Shown here: positions 1 through 6,214 of the stretch, one piece after another
Layout: each line of letters opens with the position of its first letter
How positions within the stretch are numbered: the first letter of the stretch is position 1
DNA from: Pseudomonadota bacterium
Lineage (GTDB): Bacteria; Desulfobacterota; Desulfovibrionia; Desulfovibrionales; Desulfovibrionaceae
Reading direction: 5' to 3'
NCBI GenBank assembly: GCA_023417745.1
Contig: JAEZEM010000295.1
Location: 1-7,338, forward strand
DNA: 7,338 bases
Program-made: the position numbers and the translations under genes
The notes under the pieces: generated by a model
Seen by the model: only the letters and a program-made list of their open reading frames with translations
Told to the model about the DNA's origin: nothing
The model's database searches: none

Positions 1-79
1 CCGCCTGGCCGCCGATGTTCCCCCAGGCCGCCGCCACGGCGGTCCAGGCGGCCGCAGCGTTGCTCCATGGTCCGTTCAC
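1..79 (-). CDS. 5' start of a further phage-type gene (C-terminus outside window)
   Basis: Only 26 codons are visible. The frame from the GTG at 79 reads MNGPWSNAAAAWTAVAAAWG and then NIGGQA, with tryptophans at 5, 12 and 19, exactly seven residues apart. This resembles the start of short phage proteins rich in AW/NI motifs. The start is 3 bases after the stop of the 139-residue gene, which carries a GGAG at suitable spacing, so coupling is likely. No ATG is available in this frame. The function cannot be told from so short a piece. Confidence 0.55.
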   Translation of the reverse strand, partial: MNGPWSNAAAAWTAVAAAWGNIGGQA

Positions 80-82
80 GGC

Positions 83-502
83 CTACTCCAGGGCCAGGAC
101 GCCCGTGGCGTCGAAGCGCACGCTAAAGGCGCCGCCGATCACCCCTCGGTCCGCGCCGAAGTCGAGCAGGCAGACCAGGGGGTTGGTCCGGCCGGCCACG
201 GTTTTGGCGACGTAGATCAGCGCGTAGCGGGCCGTGATGGTGGCCTCGGCCCAGCTCGGATCGGCAGCGGTCAGGGCGACGCTCGTGCCGGCCAGGGTCC
301 AGGCCACGCCGGAAAGGGTCTGGCCGCCGGCCGCGTAGCCCGTGCCCGAGGCTTCGCTGGCCGCCACGTCGGCCAGGGCCGCGTGCCCGACCGAAGGGAC
401 ATAGGCGCTGGTGAGCAGGGCGCAGCGCAGCGTGTCGGCGGCCAGGTCGAAATGCCCCCTGCCCAGCCCGTGCTTGAAGCTTGCGTAGATGAGATCGGCC
501 AT
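83..502 (-). CDS. Small conserved phage virion-type protein, 139 residues
   Basis: The ATG at 502 is preceded by AGGAGG (508-513) with a 5-base spacer. The sequence follows a pattern I recognise from small proteins encoded beside tail-fibre or tail genes in many phages: MADLIYASFKHGLGRGHFDL at the start, then a segment like DTLRCALLTSAYVPS, an SGTGYAAGGQTLSG motif (about 52-65), WAEATITARYALIYV (84-98), a LLDFGADRGVIGG segment and a closing VRFDATGVLAL. These proteins are usually annotated only as hypothetical or structural; the precise role is not known to me. It has no signal peptide and is probably beta-rich. It follows the 13-bp hairpin and is followed after 3 bases by the next gene, so the last two genes form their own coupled pair, perhaps expressed at a different level from the fibre genes. 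Confidence 0.85.
   Translation of the reverse strand: MADLIYASFKHGLGRGHFDLAADTLRCALLTSAYVPSVGHAALADVAASEASGTGYAAGGQTLSGVAWTLAGTSVALTAADPSWAEATITARYALIYVAKTVAGRTNPLVCLLDFGADRGVIGGAFSVRFDATGVLALE
86..89 (-). promoter_or_regulatory. Shine-Dalgarno supporting a GTG start at 79
   Basis: GGAG on the minus strand lies within the last codon of the 139-residue gene and is 6 bases from the GTG at 79. A competing ATG at 68 in another frame gives an Arg/Gly-rich shadow peptide and is less likely. Confidence 0.5.
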
Positions 503-537
503 GGATGCCTCCTGTGTTGCGTCGGGGCCGCCAGGGA

Positions 538-567
538 AGACCGCGCTCCTTGACAGGAGCGCGGTCT
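538..567 (-). terminator. Perfect 13-bp GC-rich hairpin, possible terminator or mRNA-stabilising structure
   Basis: AGACCGCGCTCCT (538-550) and AGGAGCGCGGTCT (555-567) are exact reverse complements around a 4-base loop. It sits 27 bases after the TAA of the coiled-coil gene, inside the 92-base gap before the 139-residue gene. On the minus strand the stem is followed by TCCCTGGCGG, so there is no real U-tract and the intrinsic-terminator call is weak. A partial terminator, a processing site or a 3'-end stabiliser that lowers expression of the downstream genes would fit equally well. Confidence 0.45.
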
Positions 568-594
568 GGGCCGGGCCGGCGACGGTTTTCAGCG

Positions 595-2514
595 TTAAAC
601 CCGGTAGTTGTAGTTGTGGTTGAAGCTCTCGCGGGAGCCGTTGGAGCGGGAGGTGGATTCGCTGACCGAACGTTGGGTGGATTCGGAGGTCGTGGTGGTG
701 GTGCGCTCGCCCACGGACTCGCTGAAGCCGATTTGCGCCGTGGCGCTGACGGCGTTTAAGGCGCTGGCCGCCATCTGGGCCGAGATTTGCGCGCCGGAGC
801 GGATTTTTTCCGATTCCAGGCGCAGCTCGCCCAAGGAATTTTGCAGCAGCATATCGGCTTCCTTGATCGACGCCTCGGCCGCCTTGAGAAAGGCGTCCAC
901 CTGGCCGGCGTGGTCGCGGGAGCGCAGTTCGTTTTGGGCCCCGTCGGCCTTGAGCACGGCGTCGTAGAGGCCAAGGGCTAGTTCTTTTTCCTTGAGCAGC
1001 GTGTCGGCCTTGGCCTGGGCCTGGCGCAACTCGGCCTCGAACCGGGCCACGTCGGCCTTGTAAGCCTCAAGCCGAGTGTCGTTTTCCCGGGCGGCCACGG
1101 CCAGCCTGGTCTCGGCCGCCGTCTTGGCCGCCCCCACCTCGCCGCCGTAGGCCCGGACCTGCTCGGCGTAGACGCGCGCCTTGGCCTCCTCGCCGGCCAG
1201 GGCGGCGGCGTGGGCGTTGAAGCGGGCCGTGTTGGCGTTGACCGCCGCCACATAGCCCGTCACCTGGGCCTCGTAGGCGGAAAGCCGGTCGCGCCCAAGG
1301 GCCGCCTTGGCCGCCGCGCCGTCCATGCGGGCCTTGTACAGGCCGATCATGGCTGTGACCCCGGACAGTTCGGCCAGGTACAGGTCGGCCGCCTGTTTCT
1401 GGGCTTCGCCGGCCAGTCGCGCTCCCTCGACCCGGGCCTTGTAGGCCTCCAGCTCCGACAGCCCGGCCCGGATGCGGGCCTCGAACACGGCGGCGTCGGC
1501 CTGATAGCGGGCCAGCTGGGCATTGTGCACGGCCACTTCGGCGGCAAGCGCCTCGTAGCCGAACCGGGCCAGCTCCCGGGCCGCTTCATGGGACCGGGCG
1601 GCGCGCTGGTTGACCAGGTCGATGTCCTGGGCTTCCAGGGCCAGGGCCTGATCCACGGCGGCCCGACTGTTCTGGGCGGCCATTTCGGCTTGCCGGGCCA
1701 GAAGGTCGAGGCTGTGGCCGGCGAGCCCCTCGGCCGCGTCGGCCCGGGCGGCCCGCAGCAGAGCGGCCATGGGGCCGCCAAGGCCGGTCGCGCCCCGGGC
1801 GGCGAAGTCGTCGGACACGTCTCGCAATGTTCGGGCCAGGGCGTCGTCCACCCGGCGCTTGGCGCGCTCCCACAGGCCCTCTTCAAGCTCCCGGCCGTAG
1901 CCGGCCCCGCCGGCGCGCACCTCGGCTTCCAGGCGCTCGGTCAGGGCCCGGCGCAGGGAGGAATCGTAACGCTCCTCGCCCGGAACCACATAAAGGTTGC
2001 CCGGGGCGGGCATGTCGGGCAGGGGCGGGCGCTGTCCCTCGAAGGTCGGGGTGACAGCCGTGGTCAACTCGGGGATGACTAGGGGCGCAAAGACCGGCGG
2101 CGCGGGCAGGACGATGGCCGGTTCGGCCGGCAGTTCGACGTCGGGCAGGTTCGGCGCGTCGCCCGGCGGCCGGGGCAGTTCCATGGCCGGGGCGGCGGGC
2201 AGGACGATGTCCGGCGCGACGGTCCGGAAGACCGGGATCTCGATGCCGTCGAGGTTGAGGTCCGTGAGCCTTGGCAGGGCCGGAGCGGCCACGGTGTCCA
2301 GGGCCACGGCCGGGAGCGCCGGCGGCTGGGGCACGCTCGAATAGGCCGGGGCGGCCGGCAGCTCGGGCAGGTGGTCCTTGGGATAGGCCACCCGGGCCAG
2401 ACCGCCCAGGCGGGCTAAAAAGCTCGTGGCCGAATGCCAGGCGTCGTTGGCGTAGTTCTGGGCCGTCTCGAACTTGTTGCGCACAATGCCGGCCGCGTCA
2501 TTTTGTTCGCTCAT
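595..2514 (-). CDS. Long Pro-rich plus coiled-coil fibrous protein, putative tail fibre/stalk
   Basis: 639 residues from the ATG at 2514, chosen by AAGGAG (2520-2525) 5 bases upstream and the ATGA overlap; the frame open to 2787 upstream is a shadow. Three parts are visible. Residues 1-45 are a short amphipathic helical region (NKFETAQNYANDAWHSATSFLARL). Residues about 46-175 are Pro-rich with repeated LPxxPxxxLP-like spacing (around 104-140), probably an extended linker. Residues about 180-595 are Ala/Glu/Arg/Lys-rich and almost free of proline, strongly suggesting a long alpha-helical coiled coil with a recurring YxAxV motif (YKARVEG, YEAQVTG, YKADVAR). The last 40 residues are Ser/Thr-rich, with five consecutive threonines, ending FNHNYNYRV. 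I do not recognise a named family. A fibre, stalk or tail-scaffold role is inferred from architecture and neighbours; the tape measure protein is less likely because no transmembrane-like or lysozyme segment is seen. Confidence 0.85.
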   Translation of the reverse strand: MSEQNDAAGIVRNKFETAQNYANDAWHSATSFLARLGGLARVAYPKDHLPELPAAPAYSSVPQPPALPAVALDTVAAPALPRLTDLNLDGIEIPVFRTVAPDIVLPAAPAMELPRPPGDAPNLPDVELPAEPAIVLPAPPVFAPLVIPELTTAVTPTFEGQRPPLPDMPAPGNLYVVPGEERYDSSLRRALTERLEAEVRAGGAGYGRELEEGLWERAKRRVDDALARTLRDVSDDFAARGATGLGGPMAALLRAARADAAEGLAGHSLDLLARQAEMAAQNSRAAVDQALALEAQDIDLVNQRAARSHEAARELARFGYEALAAEVAVHNAQLARYQADAAVFEARIRAGLSELEAYKARVEGARLAGEAQKQAADLYLAELSGVTAMIGLYKARMDGAAAKAALGRDRLSAYEAQVTGYVAAVNANTARFNAHAAALAGEEAKARVYAEQVRAYGGEVGAAKTAAETRLAVAARENDTRLEAYKADVARFEAELRQAQAKADTLLKEKELALGLYDAVLKADGAQNELRSRDHAGQVDAFLKAAEASIKEADMLLQNSLGELRLESEKIRSGAQISAQMAASALNAVSATAQIGFSESVGERTTTTTSESTQRSVSESTSRSNGSRESFNHNYNYRV

Positions 2515-3929
2515 GCCTCCTCCTTGACGATGGTGACGGGGGTAAAGCCTTGGGCCACGGCCTGGGCCGTTTCGTGGTCGTCGGCCACAAAGAGGCCCGA
2601 CAAGGCTTCCAGGGACAGCAGCCAGGCCTGGCCGGGCGACAGGGCGTAGTGGAAAAAGCGCGGCAGGGCCACGTCCATGGCCGGGTTCATGCGGTAGGCG
2701 GCGATGACCTCGCCGCCGTCGCCGCTGCGCAGCGTCCAGGCGTTGACCCCGCTGGCCTGGTAGGTGCACGCCGCATCCAGGGCGCACAGGGGCATGTTCC
2801 CGCCGTAGGCCGTTCCCTCGGCTTGGTCCTCGCGCACCACGTAAAGCCGCACGGTTTCGTCGGTTTCATGGGCCATGACGACATGGTGCCAGACCCCGAT
2901 CTCCAGGGGATCGGACACGGCCGGGACCGCGCCGAACTGGTTTTCGAAGCGCGACAGCCGGGCGGCCAGCAGTCGGTTGCCGCCGGTGACGAACACCCCG
3001 GCCGCTTGCAAACCCATCTCGAAACCGTCGGGGTAGGGGTAGGGATTGCCCCGGCCGTCCTGGTAGCCTTGGCCAAGCAGGCGCGGGGCCTCGGGACACG
3101 GGGCGGTCGCCCGGCGCGCGCCGGCGATGCGGTCGGGCGTGGCGGCGAAATCATCGCTCCAGGGCGACCAGGGATAGACGGCGTCCTCTTCCCAGTCGGG
3201 ATGGCGATGGGGCGAGCAAAAGCCGATCAGCGGCGACAGGTCGCCCGGGCAGTCCTTGAGAAAGCTCCGCCCATTTTCGCTTCGCAACAGATAGGTCCGC
3301 ACCGGGTTCAGCACGCTCCGGGCGTCGAAATCGTAGTCGTATTCCAGGGGAGCGGTCAGGCGCACCAGGCAGCTCACGGAAAAGGGTTCATCGTCCGGGA
3401 TGTGCCCCCGGCCGTAGAGCAGGCCCGAAGCCGCCCCGCCGGGCAGGCGAAAGACGCCGACGTCGCGGGCAATGCCGGCTTGGGGCAGTCCGGCGTAGGC
3501 CGGCAGCCCGGCCTCGGCGGACGGAATGACGGTGACGGCCGCGCCCAGGCCCAGGGTCCAGCCGGCAAGCGCCCCGTGGGGCACGGCGTTTTGGAGGTCG
3601 GCCAGTCCCTCGTAGCGGGCCAGGCAGTCCGGGATGGCGTAGAAGTCGCCGCCCCGTCGCCGCTGGGGCGCTGGCGCGGTCCGTGCTTCGTTTTCCGTTT
3701 CCCGGGGGCGGCTTGGCCCCAGCGTTACATACTCCTGGCCGCCCACCCGGCGGCACAGGACTGTTTCGCCGGTGGCCAGGCGCGAGCGCCGTTCGTAGAC
3801 GGCCAGATCAAAGACGTTTTCCCGCTGCATGATGTCGAGTTCCCGAAGCCCCGCACGCCGCAGCCAGGCCGAGTCGTCGCCGCCGACAGCCAGGCGCAGG
3901 CGCGGGGTGGGCGTAAAGTCGTCGTCCAT
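2511..3929 (-). CDS. Putative concanavalin A/LamG-like lectin-fold phage protein
   Basis: 472 residues from the ATG at 3929. The N-terminal 100 residues (MDDDFTPTPRLRLAVGG..., then YVTLGPSRPRETENE) have no recognisable domain and end in a charged, probably flexible stretch at about 72-94. Residues about 180-440 look like a concanavalin A-like beta-sandwich: EPFSVSCLVRL (181-191), a long insertion, then the LamG-style strand pair LEIGVWHHVVMAHETDETVRLYV (342-364), a position where such domains typically have W-H-x-V. HYALSPGQAWLLSLEAL near 427-443 resembles the closing segment of such folds in tail proteins. This fold often binds glycans in phage fibres, so host-surface recognition is plausible but unproven. 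It contains several cysteines and many aromatics in the insertion (PHRHPDWEEDAVYPWSPW, 240-257). Its TGA overlaps the next gene's ATG (ATGA), with AAGGAGGAGG encoded in its last codons serving that start. Confidence 0.8.
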   Translation of the reverse strand: MDDDFTPTPRLRLAVGGDDSAWLRRAGLRELDIMQRENVFDLAVYERRSRLATGETVLCRRVGGQEYVTLGPSRPRETENEARTAPAPQRRRGGDFYAIPDCLARYEGLADLQNAVPHGALAGWTLGLGAAVTVIPSAEAGLPAYAGLPQAGIARDVGVFRLPGGAASGLLYGRGHIPDDEPFSVSCLVRLTAPLEYDYDFDARSVLNPVRTYLLRSENGRSFLKDCPGDLSPLIGFCSPHRHPDWEEDAVYPWSPWSDDFAATPDRIAGARRATAPCPEAPRLLGQGYQDGRGNPYPYPDGFEMGLQAAGVFVTGGNRLLAARLSRFENQFGAVPAVSDPLEIGVWHHVVMAHETDETVRLYVVREDQAEGTAYGGNMPLCALDAACTYQASGVNAWTLRSGDGGEVIAAYRMNPAMDVALPRFFHYALSPGQAWLLSLEALSGLFVADDHETAQAVAQGFTPVTIVKEEA

Positions 3930-4387
3930 CACGGCCTCCGGTCCAGATCGATAAACCGGGCTTCCAGGGCGGCGATGTCCAGGGCCGCGCCGTCGTTGGC
4001 TTGCAGGCTGATGGACCAGCTGCGGCCGTAGCTCCGGCCGAGCCGACAGGCGGCCCGACCCGGCAGCCCGTCCCGTCCGGCCGGGCCGAGTTCGCCGCAG
4101 GCTTCCGCCCCGGCCTCGCTGGCGGCGGTGATCTCCAGACGGCCGTCCACCACCCCGTCCACGGCCAGACCGGCCAGCCGGGCCGGGCCGGGGGAAATAG
4201 CCGGCGCCAGGGTCAGATGCATGAGGATGGCCGCGCCGTCGTCGCTGTCGCCGCCGATGCGAAAAAGCGCCACGCCGTCGCTGAACACCACCCGGCCGCC
4301 GTGCAAGCAGGCGCAGGCCACAGGCAGGCCGCGCAGGGCGGTAGTCGCGCCCGAGGCCAGTTCCAGGGAAAGTCCTTCACCCGTCAT
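3929..4387 (-). CDS. Phage-type protein of unknown function, 152 residues
   Basis: The start at 4387 is chosen from the Shine-Dalgarno at 4394-4399 and the four-base ATGA overlap with the transglutaminase-like gene; the open frame extends to 4711 but that part is a shadow of the upstream gene. The protein looks all-beta: an N-terminal region with LELASGATTALRGLPVACAC and FSDGVALFRIGGDSDDG (about 8-51), a middle of alternating hydrophobics (LAGLAVDGVVDGRLEI), and a C-terminus with GRSYGRSWSISLQ then IAALEARFIDLDRRP (117-152). I know of no named family, although the overall look recalls small virion proteins encoded next to tail-fibre genes. There is no signal peptide or membrane segment. Its TGA overlaps the next ATG by one base (TGATG). 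A structural or assembly role is inferred only from the operon position. Confidence 0.8.
   Translation of the reverse strand: MTGEGLSLELASGATTALRGLPVACACLHGGRVVFSDGVALFRIGGDSDDGAAILMHLTLAPAISPGPARLAGLAVDGVVDGRLEITAASEAGAEACGELGPAGRDGLPGRAACRLGRSYGRSWSISLQANDGAALDIAALEARFIDLDRRP
3935..3939 (-). promoter_or_regulatory. Shine-Dalgarno deciding the start of the ConA-like gene
   Basis: GGAGG on the minus strand is 2 bases from a GTG (3932) and 5 bases from the adjacent ATG (3929). The ATG is favoured by spacing and codon, giving a TGATG stop/start junction with the upstream gene. Confidence 0.6.
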
Positions 4388-6006
4388 GTCCATTCCTCCC
4401 CGTTGCCCCGGCCGCCAAGGCCCAGGCGTTCCCCGCGTCCCTGTCCGGCCGCGGCCGGACCGCCCAGGGCCATGGTTCCCAGGGCCAGACTCTCCGGCCG
4501 GCCCCAGCCGTCCGGGAGCAGGCCCGGCAGCGCCACCGCGCTCACGCCCAGCGGCCCGGACAGACCGATCCCGGCCCCACGGGGCGGCCACAAGCGGCAA
4601 GTAGCAAAGCCGGTCGCGCCGGCCAGGCCGCAGGCGCGGCAGTCCGGGCAGGGCAATCGGCCCTCGCCCGACACCAGGGCGGTCTGGACAGCCTGCCCCA
4701 GGCCGGCCCACTCCGGCAGCCCGGCGACAGCCATGCCGCCGCCGCCGCCAAGGCCGGCTATCCGCCAGCCGGGCAGGGACAGGCGGCCTAGCCCGCCGGC
4801 CAGGGCCGCAACGACAAGGCTCGGCCAGACGAAGACAGCGCGTCCGTATTCGGCCCGGCCGACAACGGCCGGCGCGGCCAGGGCCAGGGCGGCGCGCGCG
4901 CCGGTGCGGCCAACCGCCTCCCAGCCGATCGGCATTTCGGCCTCCCCGGCTGCGCCATGGGCCGCCTTGGCCCGACAGATCGGCCGGGGCAAGGTGACGC
5001 CATCGCCGGCCGCCCGGGCGAAAAAGACCGCCGCCTCCTGGCGCACCGGGAAAAACGCGCCGCTGGTCAAGGCGTAGTCCACCAAGGCGTAGGCGTTGGG
5101 GTCGCCCATGGCCGGCAGGGCGGCCATGGGGCCTTGGGCCGGCCCGAGGGTCCAGTCCAGGGCGGTCCAGCGGCCGTCTCCATGCCGCCGCCAGGCCACC
5201 CAGGCATGGCCGTCGCGGTTGGCCCCCACCCGGCCAAAGACCGTGACGACGCGGTCGGCCGGCAGCCCGGCGGCCAGCATCAGGCCGTGGAGCAGGATGG
5301 CCCCGTCCTCGCAGTCGCCTCGGCCAAGGGCCAAGGTGGCCGGAGCGCAGCGCCAGGCGTCGTCGGCGTCGGCCACATAGGTCAGCGTCCTGGCGGTCCT
5401 GACCAGGAGGGCGGCGGCGACGGCGTCATTGTCGCCATATGGCAGGCCGGCCACAGCCTCGGCCAGATCCGGGTCGCCGATGCCGAGCAGGGCCACCGCC
5501 CGGGCGGCGTCCACGACCCCGGCCAGGGCCGGACTTTCCAGGGAACAGGACTGGCCCCGGGCGATCAGCCCCGGCAGGCGCGGCGCGCCGCTGCCCCGGC
5601 GGGAGAGGTCGGACAGGCCCAGCACGGTCAGCGGCAGGGGAAGCGCGGCCGAGGCCCCGCCGCCGGCCAGGGCGAAAAGCGGGACCAGCACGGCCTCGGC
5701 CAGGGCCGGGATGGACCCCACGGCGGCGACCTGGACCGGGGGAAGCGTGGTTTCGCCGACGCCCGGCCGCCAGCCGGCCTGACTGGCCCGGGCTTCGGGC
5801 ATGGGCAGGCGCGCGGCGGCGGCGGGCTTCCAGGAACCATGGGCCAGGGCGTCCGGGAGCGGCAGGGCCAGACCGTGGCTGGCTGTGACCACGCCGCAGG
5901 TTCCGGTTGCGGCGGCGGCCAGATCGACGACGACAAGGCTTTGGCCGGCAAGGGTCTCTTCGGGCAGGGCCTCCAAAGCAAAAAGAAACTCGTCAAGACT
6001 TGGCAT
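4384..6006 (-). CDS. Transglutaminase-like cysteine hydrolase domain protein (phage tail module)
   Basis: 540 residues from the ATG at 6006. A transglutaminase-like core spans about residues 190-320. It shows the family signature GRGDCEDGAILLHGL with nucleophile Cys232, GHAWVAW with His267, and WTALDWT with Asp284, in the canonical Cys-His-Asp order and spacing. The form GDCED recalls bacterial transglutaminase-like cysteine peptidases. Family members hydrolyse or cross-link peptide or amide bonds; the substrate here is unknown. Residues 1-185 and 330-540 match nothing I recognise. The C-terminal part is Gly/Ala-rich and contains CPDCRACG (453-460) plus Cys470, resembling a zinc-knuckle half. 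There is no signal peptide. The TGA overlaps the ATG of the next gene (ATGA), so it is translationally coupled within the tail-like operon. Possible roles are maturation or cross-linking of virion proteins, or attack on the host surface during entry. Confidence 0.85.
   Translation of the reverse strand: MPSLDEFLFALEALPEETLAGQSLVVVDLAAAATGTCGVVTASHGLALPLPDALAHGSWKPAAAARLPMPEARASQAGWRPGVGETTLPPVQVAAVGSIPALAEAVLVPLFALAGGGASAALPLPLTVLGLSDLSRRGSGAPRLPGLIARGQSCSLESPALAGVVDAARAVALLGIGDPDLAEAVAGLPYGDNDAVAAALLVRTARTLTYVADADDAWRCAPATLALGRGDCEDGAILLHGLMLAAGLPADRVVTVFGRVGANRDGHAWVAWRRHGDGRWTALDWTLGPAQGPMAALPAMGDPNAYALVDYALTSGAFFPVRQEAAVFFARAAGDGVTLPRPICRAKAAHGAAGEAEMPIGWEAVGRTGARAALALAAPAVVGRAEYGRAVFVWPSLVVAALAGGLGRLSLPGWRIAGLGGGGGMAVAGLPEWAGLGQAVQTALVSGEGRLPCPDCRACGLAGATGFATCRLWPPRGAGIGLSGPLGVSAVALPGLLPDGWGRPESLALGTMALGGPAAAGQGRGERLGLGGRGNGEEWT
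4394..4399 (-). promoter_or_regulatory. Shine-Dalgarno deciding the start of the 152-residue gene
   Basis: GGAGGA on the minus strand ends directly against one ATG (4393) but is 6 bases from the second ATG (4387). Normal spacing therefore favours 4387, which also forms the ATGA overlap with the upstream stop. Confidence 0.65.
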
Positions 6007-6184
6007 CATGCCCCCTCGCCGGGCTCCGGTCAGGCAGCAATCGCCAGCGCAGGCCGGCAAACGCGGCCGGTACGGCCGACCCGACCGGAGTGATGGCTGG
6101 TCCGGCCGCCGCCGTCAGCGCCCCCTCGGGGCCGGCTTGTCCCGCCCCGACCAGGGGCGGCGCGAATACCTGTTGCTGTTCCAT
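5993..6184 (-). CDS. Small hypothetical protein, 63 residues, coupled to transglutaminase-like gene
   Basis: The ATG at 6184 is preceded by AGAAAGGA (6191-6198) with a 6-base spacer, as good a ribosome site as those of the large genes. It starts 30 bases after the stop of the discoidin-like gene, and its TGA lies 14 bases inside the start of the next gene. That fits a real operon member. The protein is Ala/Gly/Pro-rich through about residue 42 and then has a short basic, tryptophan-containing stretch (LRWRLLPDRSPARG). There is no clear membrane segment or signal peptide and I recognise no family. It might be a small virion component, or mainly a leader whose translation feeds the next start. 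The site and overlap support expression better than the protein sequence does. Confidence 0.6.
   Translation of the reverse strand: MEQQQVFAPPLVGAGQAGPEGALTAAAGPAITPVGSAVPAAFAGLRWRLLPDRSPARGHDAKS
6011..6017 (-). promoter_or_regulatory. Shine-Dalgarno deciding the start of the transglutaminase-like gene
   Basis: GAGGGGG on the minus strand precedes two consecutive ATG codons (6009 and 6006). GAGG is 4 bases from the first and 7 from the second, so 6006 is favoured; either adds or removes only one methionine. Starts further upstream (to 6060) lack a site and would overlap the small upstream gene extensively. Confidence 0.6.
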
Positions 6185-6214
6185 GGCTGGTCCTTTCTTG
6201 GGCTGGGCCGGGCG

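Noticed and set aside
684..702. Short ACC triplet run encoding five threonines as a phase-variable repeat
   Set aside because: Only three identical triplets are in a row, too few to expect slippage, and a triplet change would not shift the frame.
1210..2082. 290-codon open frame on the plus strand
   Set aside because: It is the complement of the coiled-coil region; the Gly/Gln/Leu-rich product mirrors Ala/Glu codons on the other strand.
2515..2787. N-terminal extension of the 639-residue protein
   Set aside because: The Arg/Pro-rich extension overlaps the ConA-like gene, has no ribosome site, and the ATG at 2514 has a strong one.
2271..4031. 586-codon open frame on the plus strand
   Set aside because: It lies antisense across the ConA-like gene and both its neighbours. 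Its product is Gly/Arg/Pro/Ala-rich without domain motifs, and it reflects GC-rich codons of the minus-strand genes.
4388..4711. N-terminal extension of the 152-residue protein
   Set aside because: It is a shadow of the transglutaminase-like gene; the ATG at 4387 has correct Shine-Dalgarno spacing and overlaps the upstream stop.
4001..5077. 358-codon open frame on the plus strand
   Set aside because: It is antisense to two well-supported genes, with Pro/Arg/Ala-rich shadow composition.
4957..6093. 378-codon open frame on the plus strand
   Set aside because: It is antisense to the transglutaminase-like gene, which has a catalytic signature. The product is Gly/Gln/Arg-rich low complexity.
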